Shown: in pieces, positions 22,341 to 34,348 of the stretch
Layout: each line of letters begins with the position of its first letter
Numbering within the stretch: position 1 is the stretch's first letter
DNA from: Myotis daubentonii
Taxonomy: Eukaryota > Chordata > Mammalia > Chiroptera > Vespertilionidae
DNA length: 64,000 nucleotides
NCBI RefSeq assembly: GCF_963259705.1
Contig: NC_081840.1
Coordinates: 113,122,074-113,186,073 of the forward strand
Direction: 5' to 3'
Program-made: the position numbers and the translations under genes
The notes under the pieces: model-generated
Told to the model about the DNA's origin: nothing
Databases searched by the model: none
What the model saw: only the letters and a program-made list of their open reading frames with translations

Positions 22341-24539
22341 TGAGCTCCATCCCCTCTCTCAGGGTGCCCCCCCCTCCCAGCCCTGCAGCGAATTCCTCCT
22401 GCTGGTGGTCTTGGGAAGATGGCTCACCCTCATGGAGAACCTTGTGTTTGATGGTAATTGAATGTCTCCATCTTTCTGTCATTCCAGCTTTACACGGTGG
22501 ATTGCAGGGGCTCCTCTGAGACTCAGACATGTCCTCTGGGGACTGGTAATGTCTTGGGGTGAAATTAGTATTTTGATGCATTAGGCAAGAAGGTTAAGAG
22601 AGAAAAATGTTTTGTCCCAAGTTGGCAGATGATTGGCCATGTGATTTTCATTTCTCTATCATCTGTCAGTTGGTCGTGGGGGAAGGTCTCCTCCCTCCTC
22701 AGGGTTTCCTCCAAAATCCTTATCAGAAAACACTTGCCCACCTTTCACCGGCAACAGAGTGGTTGGGGAAAGAGATTAAAAGAATAGGTGTAGGGCCACT
22801 GGCCATTGATGGAGGAGAGGTGTTATAAACAAGCCTTATGTGCTATTTGCCTGGGCCAAGGAGAGAAATCATCTTTATTGGACACATGTATTTGATAGCA
22901 TCTGGATCCATTTAGTAAGTATATTTACTTCATAACAACATGAGATCATGATGCCAGGATGATTAATGATCTTTTATAGTCTACCACTCTTTTTGCATAA
23001 ATCCACAAGTCTATTAGGGAGATTAATTAGCTGAGATGGGGCAAATAAGCCGCTTGGTTACTCTTTTACCATGGATCTCTTACATGGAATACATTTACCA
23101 CAGACAAGGTTGGAGGACATTGGAAACTGCTTTAGGCGTCTTCCAAATTAGGGGCTTGGAAAATAATTTCAAGGTTCTTAGGTAATGCTCTTACACATTC
23201 CAAAGGGAAATACTGACATAATCCTCAAATTGGGCGAGAAACAAGGGAGGAAAGATAATTAGGGCCGAAATTTTAGTGATAAGACTGCAAAACTTGCTGC
23301 CAAAGGCATTTTTAAATATACAGGATAATACTGTATATTATAACTACACTGGAAATAAGTGACATTGAAATACAATGGAATAGAAATGCTATTCTCTATA
23401 TGGCAAACTTCGGAATAAGTGATGTTTCCCTTGATCTTCCTCCAGGAGGGTTTAGGATCCAAGCTCATGATTGTCAAGGCACCATCTGATCTCTGAAAGC
23501 AGCACTAGGCTCCCTCTCTCCCCTTCACTGCTCACATGGTAAGAACAGACAGTCCGGACCAAAGGCCCTGCCGGCCACAGCCAAGAGGCAGGCTTTTATG
23601 GTGTTTCACAAAGACTGAAAACAGGTCCTGGCTTTCACATGATACAGTCCTTTCAGTTTGATTTTCAAAGCAAGTTCCCCTCCTGGGAGGGGCATCCCAA
23701 CACAGATGGAATAAAAGCAACGCAGCTTGAGCCAGCTCTGCTCTTCAGCCCGTAGACCTCACGCATTCCTTGGGGACATGCCCTTCTCAACTTTTACCAT
23801 CTAATCTAGAAGGTCACAACCAGGGTCACCTAGGAAAAGGGAAATCAAAGTGTAGCCCAAGATTTCTACTGTGAGGAGTAGCTGGGAGGATCAGCAGGCA
23901 TAACACCCAGTGAGCATTCAAGCACCTACAGTTGCCTATGGTGATCTTCAGTTAAACGTGCTGAAGCCACACCAGTCACAATGTCAGGCTGGAAGTAACG
24001 AAGAACACCAGCACAGTATTCTCCCTGGAGACCCCAGGCACCAGCACCCAGTTATGAGCAAGTGTCACCAGATGAATTGCACCAAATGCAAGACTCCAGG
24101 GAAGAAGTGTCAATAGTAATACAGAAAAGCCTGAAAGGGAAGATTCTGGAAGAGGTGACACATTTAAGACTCAATACCAATTTCTAGCTGGCCCACAATG
24201 GTTCCTCCCACAAAATCAAAATCAAGCAGAAACCACATCTTGTTTTTTCCACAGAGCTAATTGGCTTATATGAGTTCCACATTTATAGGCCAGAACATAT
24301 CACATTATTCTTCACTTTATAGGCCGTTTATCCTTTGCCTCCCCATTCCCTCTGTAGCCCAAGCAGACAACAGTGTCTGCCAGGGATCTGTAAACCCTTA
24401 GCCCACGCTGGCCACTCACTTCCTGCCCCACAGCTCCCTAATCTGAGTCAATGTGGGCCCTGCCTGGAGGTCCAGCCGCTGTCCTGATGACACAGGGAAA
24501 GTACGGGTGCCTGGAGCCAGTGACAGCTAGATGTGTTGA
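22341..24539. other. Unassigned sequence
   Basis: About 2.2 kb without a recognised repeat or gene. Open frames are below 85 codons and overlap in several frames. Confidence 0.35.
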
Positions 24540-24660
24540 TGGCCAGAATCACCTGGGGAGCTTTTATAAACATGGATTCCAATGTCTCTCTAAGAACTGG
24601 CAAATCAGAGTCTCCTCCTGGGGGAGGGAGTCTCAGAATCCAAATGGTGCAGAGTTGTTG
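24540..24660 (+). mobile_element. MER5-type hAT fragment
   Basis: 'ccagaatcacctggggagct' followed by 'tttataaacatgga' and 'caaatcagagtctcctcctg' resemble MER5A/B, with decayed ends. Confidence 0.55.
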
Positions 24661-24669
24661 AGGTACATG

Positions 24670-25899
24670 ACTCAGAGATGCAGACCTTACATCGGGTCAG
24701 CAGACCTAGAGTTGCTTGGAGGGCTCTCCAAATGCAGCTGCCATTCTTCAGGACCAAACAAAGGCCTCCCAGGGAAGGGCGGCCCCTGAACCCCTTGCAT
24801 AATGCGGAGAGGTAGTGGAAGAGGGCTGCATGAGGAACCAGGAGGCACAGCAGCTTGTGCGGGGCATGGTGCTGGGAGAAGAGGAAAGTGAGCATGATCT
24901 CTAGTAGCTGAGGGAAGTGACTGACACAACATATGCACCACTTTCTACAGCCAAGCCGACTTCCTGCCGGCCCAAAGAGGGGGTGTGCCATAGGTAGGAG
25001 TGTGTTGGTTAGACAGCAGCCACAAATCTTCATCATCTGCTGCCTTAGCTCACTGCCCCTGGCACCCCAAACCACCCCCCTTGGACACTGGATGTGAGAA
25101 GGGCCCTTTGCAGGTGTATGCACATGCCAGAGACGGGCCTGCTCGGAGCAGCAGCCCAGACCTCTCTGCGGGGTGGGATCTGCTGGCACTGCTCATCTCA
25201 CCTCCCTGACTCTGGCCTTTCCCGCTATGTGTTCTGGCTTCAGGGCTTCCTTCTGCCCCTCTGGTGCCGGTGACCCACTGGCTTTCCTTCTTGGGCTCAT
25301 CAGGTTTTGGCTTCTCCATTTGGATCTCACTCTGCTCTGCCTACTCCCACCCTCCACCCATTCTCCAACCTGGGGTAGGAAAACCTCTGGGTAGCCCCAG
25401 GCCCATGAAATCCCACATATAAGGACTAAAAATCCTACTAGAGACAGGAGACCCCACCCACTACTCTAAACCTCAGTCTCTGGAAATATGTCCCAAAATA
25501 AACCAACCCTAACTTTGCTCCCATGGACAAAACTCCCAGTTCTTGTCTGATCATAAAATCAGAGTGCCCTGGAGCTGTTGGGGCAGGCCAGGGTGGGCAT
25601 CAGGCAGCAGAGGTCAGACCCCAACAAGCCCCCCACGCAGGAGGGCTCAAAGGCACCCCATTCTTCTAATGTCATGTACTGCAAAGACTGAGTGACATTT
25701 CCTCCCCTCCCCACAAGTTCCACTGGATAGAGGAGAGAATATTTACCTTGCAGATGTTGGGTGGAATATAATTTCAACTAAATTGAAGCATACCCTCAAA
25801 TTAGAAACTCTGAATTATAATTTGAATCTCAAATTACTATAGAAGGTCTCCAAATAGCCCAGAGAAAACCACTATAAAAGAGATATTAAATTACTTCTC
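24670..25899. other. Unassigned sequence with long but unrecognised open frames
   Basis: A 194-codon minus-strand frame (24605-25189) overlaps the MER5 fragment and other frames in the same GC-richer stretch. It shows no domain, no conserved motif and no splice or polyA context I can support, so I leave it as chance. A comparison with other mammals would settle this. Confidence 0.35.
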
Positions 25900-26126
25900 A
25901 AAAGAAAGCACAAGAATCACTCTAATGTTCATCTGAAAAGGGACAGCCCAGAACATCAAGAACCTTGGAAAAGGCAGAGTAATAAAGGGGAATTAGGCCT
26001 GCCCAGTAGTAACACATACTCCTAAAGGAACTACAGTGGAGTCATATTAGCATTAGGATACAAAGAGAACTTAAAAATATATCTTATAAAATATAAATAT
26101 AAAAATTTAAAAAGAAAAGTGTCTCA
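25900..26126 (+). mobile_element. Possible old L1 ORF2 fragment
   Basis: 'ggaaaaggcagagtaataaa' and 'taggcctgcccagtagtaac' recall a decayed part of L1 ORF2. The match is weak. Confidence 0.35.
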
Positions 26127-26700
26127 TCCTATATAATAAAAGCCTAATATATTAAGTGTCCAGTCATCCGGTGACCGGTCGACTATTCAACCAATCAAAG
26201 TGTAATATGCTAATGATATGCTAAGACTGCTCAACCACTCACTATGATGTGCACTGACCACCAGGGGGCAGACGCTCCAACCAGTAGGTTAGCTTGCTGC
26301 TGTGGTCTGGCCGATCAGGACTGAGTGAGATGGGCCGGACACGCCTCCTAGGCCCTGATCATGCACCAGTGGGGTCCCTTGGCCTGGCCTGTGCCCTCTT
26401 GCAATCCAGGACTTCTCGGGGAATGTCAGAGAGCAGGTTTCAGCCCAATCCTGCAGGCCACTCCCCTCGGGAGGGTGCCAGATGCAGGGGTCACAGCTGG
26501 TGAGCACGGCTGTGGCAGCACAAGACTCTCCCAATCAGGACTGATTGGGCGCAAGCCTGAGGCAGGCACAGTGGGGCCGGGATGAGAAGGAGCAGCAGGT
26601 AGGAGATGCAGGCAGCGATGGACTGCAGATTTCCGCCCAATCCCCACAGGCCACCCTGAGGAACCCCACCCATGCACGACTTTATGCACCAGGCCTCTAG
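26127..26700 (+). mobile_element. Non-autonomous Helitron
   Basis: It begins TCCTATATAATAAAAGCC after host A and ends atgcaccaggCCTCTAG before host T. The subterminal part (gcacgactttatgcac) is an imperfect palindrome. The body has 'actgaccaccagggggcaga', shared with other Helitrons here. No RepHel coding sequence. Confidence 0.93.
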
Positions 26701-26749
26701 TATCTTATAGGATGCTTGTAAGAGCTACTACTCTCAGAGATGTTTTATG

Positions 26750-26945
26750 ACATTATTGATTACTAAAACACGAACATCGTCTAAATGATTTATATATGTT
26801 CCCTTAATCATCACAACAACCCTAGGAGGTAGGTATTATTTTATCACTTCCATTACAAGTGAGAATTTAAGCAACTTGCTCAAGGTCACACAGTTATCGA
26901 GTTATAAGTCAAATCCAGACAATCTAAACCAGAGTCAGTGTCTGC
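26750..26945 (-). mobile_element. MIR SINE
   Basis: 'aatcatcacaacaaccctag' and 'ttgctcaaggtcacacagtt' are reverse MIR. Confidence 0.75.
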
Positions 26946-27099
26946 ATCCACAACACTCAGCTGCTTCATCTAGCAAATCAACGAAAATGGTCAATGCAGA
27001 AAACAGTTTAAATAAGTTATTGTCAATAAACTCAAAATAGTATTGTGTAGGCCTAAAATCATGGTTATTAAACAAAGAAGTAATTTAGAAAACTGTTCA

Positions 27100-27515
27100 T
27101 GACCTTATGGGGTACAGCTGCAGTGTTTTGGACAGGTTCAAGCCTTGGACTGAGGAAAGGGCACAGTCCTCTCATTGCCACGTGCAAGTCCCAGCTTGGA
27201 GGGCAGAGCCTTCCCAGCACAATGATAGCCAACAGCTGTAGTTGTAAGCTTGAACCTATGATCCGAACATGTGGCCCCACGTGCCTGAGTGATAGAGTTC
27301 AGGTGCGTGTAGTTGAGTAGGGTTGAAACCCACGAGAATGTCGTAAACATCTTGATCACACCCCTACTTTGCCTAGTGGCATCTGCTATAAAATAAAGAC
27401 ACAGCTTGTGGGCACTGGCACTGTCCATCAGAGGGGCAGCGTTCCACCGAGACCCAGCTTTCATTCTCTTGTCTATCTATCTTTTCTAAGCATTTCATGG
27501 CCCCCACTCAGGGTC
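27100..27515 (+). mobile_element. Candidate ERV LTR with adjoining primer-binding-site-like motif
   Basis: A TATA-like box and start region, 'gctataaaataaagacacag' (27388-27407), are followed by a pyrimidine-rich stretch ending catttca at 27497. Directly after lies tggcccccactcagggtc (27498-27515), similar to a lysine-tRNA primer-binding site (TGG followed by C-rich and CAGGG). This is the arrangement of a 5' LTR and leader. The start of the LTR and any internal gene were not found. Old endogenous retrovirus remnants are the likely source. Confidence 0.4.
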
Positions 27516-27979
27516 ACTGAACCAGGCTGAGCTGGCATGGCACATAAGGCGCCCTGGGGCTGAGTATGCCATGGCTGTGCCAGCTCCCCACATGATCTAA
27601 TATTAAATTTTTTAAAAGGCAGACACTCTGAGTGAAATCACAAAAAGATGTATCTGTATTTAGGAAATATATATTTATGGAAGCATGCATGATGACTGAC
27701 CAACACTACAGCAGTGGGCCCACCCCATGCCGGCTCCAGAAGTTTTTACAGATCCAATTGATTCCAATGTTCATCATGATTAGGAACCTCTGGTGTAGAG
27801 TTCAGAGCCAGGTGAGCCAGGCTTTGTTTTCCCCCCAATAAATGAGGATAAGTAAATTGAAAGCTAAAGAGAAGCTGTAATTAGCAGAAAACATTAATAA
27901 ACAATTTATTAAAGTAGGACTATAAAGGACCAGAAGACCTGGAAAGGTACTGAAAAAGAAATTGAGATGCCACTTTTTA
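27516..27979. other. Unassigned sequence
   Basis: No feature was recognised after the LTR-like piece. Possibly more of its leader. Confidence 0.3.
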
Positions 27980-28260
27980 GAACAGCAATACACAAAGGTA
28001 TATGTTCAGAGATGTTTACTGAAGCATTGGTTTATATAGTAACATCCTATAAACAACCATGAGAGCCATCAGTAGGTGATTAATAAAATATATTATGTTT
28101 CACCCACTAAATGAGATACTTGGAACACTAAAAATCATGACCTAAGTTTCTCTCTGTTCACCTGAAAGCTGTTTACAATATATTTTTAAGTTCAGAAAGA
28201 CAGACTAAGCAACATTATATATAGATTATCTTAGTTTCTGTTGGAAGTTAAATACCATAT
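27980..28260 (+). mobile_element. Old L1 3' fragment
   Basis: 'gatgtttactgaagcattgg', 'gagccatcagtaggtgatta' and 'taaataccatataaaa' resemble a decayed L1 ORF2 3' end and UTR. Confidence 0.5.
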
Positions 28261-28468
28261 AAAACCAAATAATAATGGCAGTCATTGCTGAGTGACAGCA
28301 TCAGAGCTGATTTCTTCTCTTGCCATTAGTCCCTAGTTTTGTTTAAAAACATACAAACCACAACAATAAAACCCCGAACCTTTAACGAAAGAAAATTAGT
28401 AGGTAATTAGGGGGAAATGACCTTAGGGCAGAGAAGTTTCCTTAGTCCTTCAGCAAAGGTACAGATTA

Positions 28469-28746
28469 TCCTATATAATAAAAGGCTAATACGCAAATTG
28501 TCCCCTCAACCGGGACTTCAACCAGGAGTTCGACCAGGGGGCAGGGCTGCCTGCCAGCTGCCCACGACTCCACCCCAGGGCCAGCCCCGCCCCTGATTGG
28601 GCCCCACCCACCCATCCTGATCCCGGGCGGGGTTGGCCAGCCAACCTCCACGTCCCATCCTCATGGCCGGCCCTCTCCAGTTGGCCCCAATCAGGGCTGG
28701 CCAGCTGGACCCCACCTGTGCATGAGTTCGTGCCCCAGGCCTCTAG
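28469..28746 (+). mobile_element. Non-autonomous Helitron, short
   Basis: It begins TCCTATATAATAAAAGGC after host A and ends cgtgccccaggCCTCTAG before host T, 278 bp in all. The centre is GC-rich and gives a spurious minus-strand open frame. Confidence 0.92.
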
Positions 28747-30484
28747 TTTTAAATAAAACAGTCTCTGTCTAGATCTTACTTACCTTCTCCCTTAGCAAAT
28801 TCTTATTTCCTAAAAGCGATTTACTCAAACAAATATTGTTTTGGGCAATGGTAAAATGTCAGAGCAAAAGATTCCCCTGGCCATGATTTCAGAAAAAAAT
28901 TTTTTCGGGAAAGAGATGTTTACAAGGCACTTTGATGCTCACTTAGAATTTGCCAGCACAATCCATTTATTTTATTATCTGGCTTGTAATTTCTTAATTT
29001 GGAACTTAAGTGACTTCTCATATACTGTTTGACTGCCAGACATTACATGAAGCGTTTAAAGCAGACAGAGCAATCAAAAAGAACACATTATACTCTCCAG
29101 ATTTTTACTGATACGTCTTACTCTTACACTAGTGTATTCATGAATAATTGTTTGGGGATTGGTAAATTTAGGGCTTAAAAAAGCTGACTTCTGCTTTGAA
29201 CAGGCACTGAGAGATTCAGTGGGAAAAGCGATGAGAAACTTCTATGAATACAGCATCTGATCCAGAAATAATAACCAAGCCAATCCCTAATACTCAACAT
29301 GAATCAAAGCACCCCAAGTTCCAGCCATCCCAGTGCAGCTCTGAAAGCCCCTTCTACACAGAGGAGTATCATCTTGGAGGGATACTCTATGATTCCTAAT
29401 AAAGGTACTGCTTATGTTCTTCTGTTAACTTGGTTAGTGCCTAAAACAAACTTAAAACGCATAGGAGTGTTGTATCCTTAAAGACAGAGTAGATTAAATT
29501 CATATTTAAGAAAAAGCTCAGTTCTGCTAAGTATTTAGAGGGAACACATCCATACATAGAAAACTTTTCTTTATATGAAAACTTGGTCCTTGTTATACAA
29601 TAGGGATGATAACTTCTCCATTTGTTCCAGACTGCTCCAATGTAAGAATCTATTCCAAACAGATTTTTTAAACCAATCAAAAGGCACATATATAAAAATT
29701 CCATCCCTTATCCCCAAGAGGTATTAGAGTTACCATCTGTTAGTTTAGGGCTTTCTAAACCTGCTTTCTAAACGGTGAGGGTCTCTTCCAGGGCCAGATT
29801 AAGGGCCAGGGCAGCCAGGACGATGCCAAGATGCCAAAATATAAGAAACACTTAACTAGAGAGAAAATACTATTTGCTAGAACTCGTCTCAAAGAGGGTT
29901 CTGTGAATGGTTGGAAGTCCTCTGATGAGGGGCCTGTGATGGTCCTGACAACATAAGAGGTAGGCCTAAGTGACAGTAGCTGTCACTGGCATGCTCAATT
30001 GGGCATGCACATTTGGGGCCAGAGCTGAAATGCCCAGAGTGATAAAGGAGCTGCTGCCCACAATGGTCCCACTCTAAAAAGTATGAAAAACATATATAAA
30101 GAATGTCAAAGCACCCATACGACAATGCCCATTATAATAAAATACAAGAGGCACATTGAGATGAGTCAGAGGTGCCCAGTCTATGGGAAGAGCACCAAGA
30201 TCAGGTCGTTGGGCAAGGTGGAAGGTGCCAAGGTGGGCAGCAGACACCCTGAGAGGTCTCCTGAGCTGAGGGTCCCTAAGGAGGCTGGACACCTATAAGG
30301 GGAGAGCTGAAGCCTGCAGCCAAGGGCATCCCTGGGGCCCAACAACAAAGATTCTGCTTATTCAGCCATGGAGAGGATCAAAACAAAATGTCAGCATTAA
30401 ACCAGGGGCTTAAAGATAAATTAATTAGCCATAAAACCGCAGATTGAGGAGAGAGGTGGAGTCAATCACATGGAAGAAGGGACT
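28747..30484. other. Unassigned sequence
   Basis: About 1.7 kb with no recognised repeat or gene. The block at 30070-30330 shows a Lys/Arg-rich frame in pieces that I cannot assign. Confidence 0.35.
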
Positions 30485-30492
30485 ATCTAGAG

Positions 30493-30801
30493 CAGTGGTT
30501 CTCAACCTGTGGGTCGCGACCCCTTTGGGGGTCGAACAACCCTTTCACAGGGGTCGCCTAAGACCATCGGAAAAAATATATAATTACGTATTATTTTTGT
30601 GATTAATCACTATGCTTTAATTATGTTAAATTTGTAACAATGAAAATACATCCTGCATATCAGATATTCACATTACGATTCATAACAGTAGCAAAATTAC
30701 AGTTATGAAGTAGCAACGAAAATAATTTTATGGTTGGGGGTCACCACAACATGAGGAACTGTATTAAAGGTTAGCGTCATTTGGAAGGTTGAGAACCACT
30801 G
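30493..30801 (+). mobile_element. SPIN-like non-autonomous hAT transposon
   Basis: Inverted ends cagtggttctcaacctg and aaggttgagaaccactg enclose 309 bp with the diagnostic 'tgggtcgcgacccctttggg' and 'cataacagtagcaaaattac'. A perfect 8-bp duplication, atctagag, lies at 30485-30492 and 30802-30809. This sequence type was described as SPACE INVADERS (SPIN), known to have spread by horizontal transfer among tetrapods. There is no transposase in this copy. Confidence 0.95.
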
Positions 30802-31346
30802 ATCTAGAGGAACCTAGAAGAGAAGAAATTAAACCTCATCAGGTGAAAAAAAAAAAAAAGTGAGATCAAACATATATATCTGATTTTATAACAGACATAG
30901 CTGAAACCCTGGTTCAGCAGCAAAGTAAATGTTTATAAGTTGGTCCTGCAGAAGAGTGGGATGGCCTGTTAATAATGGAAGTATCTTGGGAAAGAACAAC
31001 AAATTGGAGGGCTCAAACTTCCAAAACTTTAAAACTTACTGCAAAGTTATGGTAACGAAGACAACGTGGTATTCTCACAAGGCTAGACATATAAACAATA
31101 GAATAAAACTGAGAGTCTAGCAATAAATCATTATATCTATGGTTAGTTGTAAAAAGGTGAAAGACTTGTACAGTGAAAACTATACAACACTGATGAAAGA
31201 AATTAAAGAAGACACAAATGAATACCATCCCATGTTCATGGATAGAAAGTCTTAAGATTGTTAAAATGGCAATAAACCTAAAGAAATCTACAGATTTCTA
31301 TTAAAATCTCTATTAAAATTTTGTATAGAAATTGAAAAAAAACAGT

Positions 31347-31445
31347 AACTGTACACCTGAAACCTATATAATTTTATTAACCAATGACAACCCCATAAAT
31401 TCAAATAAAATAAAAGGAAATAAAATAAGTTTTACAGATCAAAAA
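31347..31445 (+). mobile_element. Short 5'-truncated L1 3' end nested in L1
   Basis: 'actgtacacctgaaacctat' through 'caaataaaataaaaggaaat' is an L1 3' terminus. The words gaaaaaaaacagta (left) and gaaaaaacagta (right) flank it as a likely target-site duplication, and it sits in the middle of another L1's ORF2 text. Confidence 0.6.
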
Positions 31446-32582
31446 AAAAGAAAAGAAAAAACAGTACTAAAACTCCTATGAAATACAGAAAACCTCAAAT
31501 AGCCAAAACAATCTTGAGAAATAATGAAGTTGGAGGCATCACACTTCCTGATTTCAAAATATAATACAAAACTACAATAATTAAAATTTATGCCACTGGC
31601 ATAAAGATAGATACATACCAAACCAATAGAACAAAATAAAGAGGCCAGAAATCAAACCATACATATAAAATCAACTTGTCTTCAACAAAGATGCCAATAA
31701 TACAAGGGGAAAGGACAGTCTCTTCAACAATTGATATTGGGAAAACTGAATCTCCACATGCAAAAAGTGGAATTGGACCATACACAGAACTTAACTTGAA
31801 ATGAATTAGAACCTGAAATTGTAAAACCCCTAGAAGAAAACTTAGTGAAAAAGCTTTATGACATTGGTTTTAGCAATGTTTTCATGGTTATGACACCAAA
31901 AACACAGGCAACGAAAGCAAAAATAGACAAGTGAGACTATATCAAAGTAAAAACTTTTGCACGGCAAAGGAAATAATCACCAGAGTGAAAAGTCAATCTA
32001 ACCTTATGAGAAAATATTTGCAAACCACATATTAGATAAGAGGTTAGTTTCCTAAATTATAAGGAACTCTTACAACTAAACAGCAAAAACAAACAAACAA
32101 ATAAAAAACCCTATTAACCAGATTTTTAAATGGGCTAAAGACTTGAATAGACACTTCTTCAAAGAAGACATACAAACAGCCAACAGGCATAAAAAAATAT
32201 GCACAACATCACTAACCATCAGGAAAATGCAAATCAAAACCACAATGAGGCATTACCTCACATCTGCTAGGTTGGTTATTAAAAAATGAAAAAGACAAGT
32301 GTTGGTGAGGATAGGGAAAAACTGGAATCCTGGTAAGCTATTGGAGGGAAAGCAAAATGGTGCAGTCACTATGGAAAATAGTATGAAGATTCCTCAAAAA
32401 AACTAAAAATAAAACTACCACATGATCCAGCAATCCTACTTCTGGGTATTTATCCAAAAGAATTGAACTCAGCATCTTGAAGAGATATTAGCACTCTCCT
32501 GTTCTTGCAGCAGCACTATTCACAAAAGCCAAAATGTACACATAATCTAAATGTCCATTGATGGATGAATGCATAAAGAAAA

Positions 32583-32604
32583 TGTGTGTGTGTGTGTGTA
32601 TGTA

Positions 32605-32652
<48 letters not shown>
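32583..32652 (+). repeat. (TG)n(TA)n microsatellite
   Basis: TG repeats with two TA variants run to about 32628, followed by about 12 TA units. Confidence 0.95.
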
Positions 32653-32653
<1 letters not shown>

Positions 32654-32928
32654 TACTCAGCCTAAAAAAATGAAGGAAATCCTATAATATGTAATAACAT
32701 GGATGAACTTTGAGGACACTGTGCTAAGTGAAAGAAATCAGTCACAGAAGGCAAATGCTACATGTTTGTGCATATATGAGATATCAAAAATAGTCAAACA
32801 CATAGAATCAGAAAGTAGAGTGGTGGTTTCCAGAGGCTTGGAGAAGGAGGAAATAAAGAGTTGCGAATCAATGGACAGAAAGTCTCAATTTTACAAAATG
32901 AGTAAGTTCTAGAGATCTGCTCTGCAAC

Positions 32929-33622
32929 TGATACCCTAAAATTAACCTAGTTATTCATCACAGGAAAGGAGCAAAGGGAAGGCCAGGCATTAAAAGGTAC
33001 AGTCATTTGTGCAGCTTTGCCAGGAAGCTGCAGTTGAACACTCCCCAGGGAGCAGATCTACTCCCTGCAGATCCCTGGGGGGAAGAGACTTAACAGGGGG
33101 GAGAATAGACACATGCCCAGTATGTCTGGGTGATACAGGGAAGGTAGTTGTCTGTCAGTCACACCTAGGAGCAAGTCATCGGTCAGAGTAGGTGTTAAAT
33201 ATTTAATCCCCTAAACAAAAGAATGCATTCTCCTATCTCCCGGCCCTCTTGGTTCTCTTGGGACTCTTGTTGCAGGGGGCACACTCTCTTGGCTCCCCTG
33301 CATTCACCCACATGGCCAACAGCCCACACAAGGGAATAATGGACTGCTACTAGCCTGATGCTGTACTGGACCCAATTCCAACATGGAGCGGAAACTCTAG
33401 ACACTGGCTTTGCTTCTAGCTCTACTGAATCCCCAGCTGCACTTTTGCTAGGACTAGATTAAGGGAAATGGGAATTTGGAAGCCCAGAATGTAATTCCCT
33501 GCAAATAAAAATCACCCATCCTCCCATACGAGTCTTAGAAAATTATTTTTCTCAAGATATCATAAGGACCCCCACCCCCAGCATTCAGTGGGGAAAGAGA
33601 TACCCCACTTCCACTGATAACA
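32929..33622 (+). mobile_element. Candidate solo LTR inside L1 3' UTR
   Basis: The stretch begins TGATACCC and ends CTGATAACA (TG...CA), 694 bp, and interrupts L1 3' UTR text that resumes at 33623 ('taacattgtctttgtaatta'). An AATAAA lies at about 33507-33512. A possible short duplication (caac/taac) is imperfect. No gag/pol/env sequence is present. LTR identity is inferred from structure. Confidence 0.4.
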
Positions 33623-33715
33623 TAACATTGTCTTTGTAATTAACTATACTTAAAAATTTGTTAAGAGGGTAGATGTCATATTAAGTATTCTTACTACAAT
33701 AAAATACAGTTAAAG
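33623..33715 (+). mobile_element. L1 3' terminus, continuation after the LTR-like insert
   Basis: 'acttaaaaatttgttaagag' followed by 'ggtagatgtcatattaagta' and 'acaataaaata' are the end of an old L1 3' UTR. Confidence 0.7.
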
Positions 33716-33809
33716 ACGTAATGGAAGATATACAAATGGCCAAGCAGCACTTGGAAATATTTATAAAAATGGAAGAGGGCACAGGAAGAGAGAGGGAGAC
33801 AGCACTAAA

Positions 33810-33965
33810 GCCTATTTTAGTTACATTTCACATATTATCTCATTTAATCCTTACAGAGATTCTATGATGTCAATAGTATTAATGCCATTTTGCAGATAAG
33901 AAAACAGAGGCTCAGAGCCATTTCAGTAAGTAGTCACAGCTAATAAATGGCAAGGTTGGAATAAG
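33810..33965 (-). mobile_element. MIR SINE
   Basis: 'tatctcatttaatccttaca' and 'gataagaaaacagaggctca' are reverse MIR. Confidence 0.75.
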
Positions 33966-33969
33966 GCTT

Positions 33970-34348
33970 CTCAAAATGTTACCAAAATGACAGCAACCAA
34001 GATTATGACTTAAAGGAATAGGATACAGTTTTCATAGGCACTGAAAACTGGGCCCTTGAGTTTATGGCACTTTTACAGCATGATAACACATAAAAACCTG
34101 TGATAAAATTTTATGTCTATGAAGCCAGGGACACAGCCTTGGCCTGTGCGGAAGATAATGCAGGACAGGTGTTGCACAGATTTATGCATGCTGCTTGGCC
34201 ATTCCCCTCCATCCCGCTCGGCATAACTGCTTCTCTGACCCAAAGACAAATAGAAAGACTTGGCAGGAAAATGCAACTTGCCCGAGAGGCACAAACTAAT
34301 AGAGAAAACTGGCCTCAGCGAGGCTTCGGAGGTCACCTGGTCTTAGTG
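33970..34348. other. Unassigned sequence
   Basis: Nothing recognised. Two overlapping opposite-strand frames (34073-34384) have no known domain. Confidence 0.35.

Larger units (their letters stand above)
30890..32928 (+). mobile_element. Old L1 sequence, at least two copies joined
   Basis: A first piece (30930-31150) holds L1 ORF2 text ('gaacaacaaattggagggct'). A second piece (31160 on) restarts upstream in ORF2 and runs to the 3' end near 32928 ('cctgatttcaaaatataata', 'gaaaataagagttc'-like UTR text). Because ORF2 order restarts, at least two L1 copies are present. All frames are broken. Confidence 0.75.

Noticed and set aside
24605..25189. 194-codon minus-strand open frame
   Set aside because: No domain or motif was recognised. 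It overlaps a MER5 fragment and other frames, and no splice sites or polyA could be linked. Left as unassigned.
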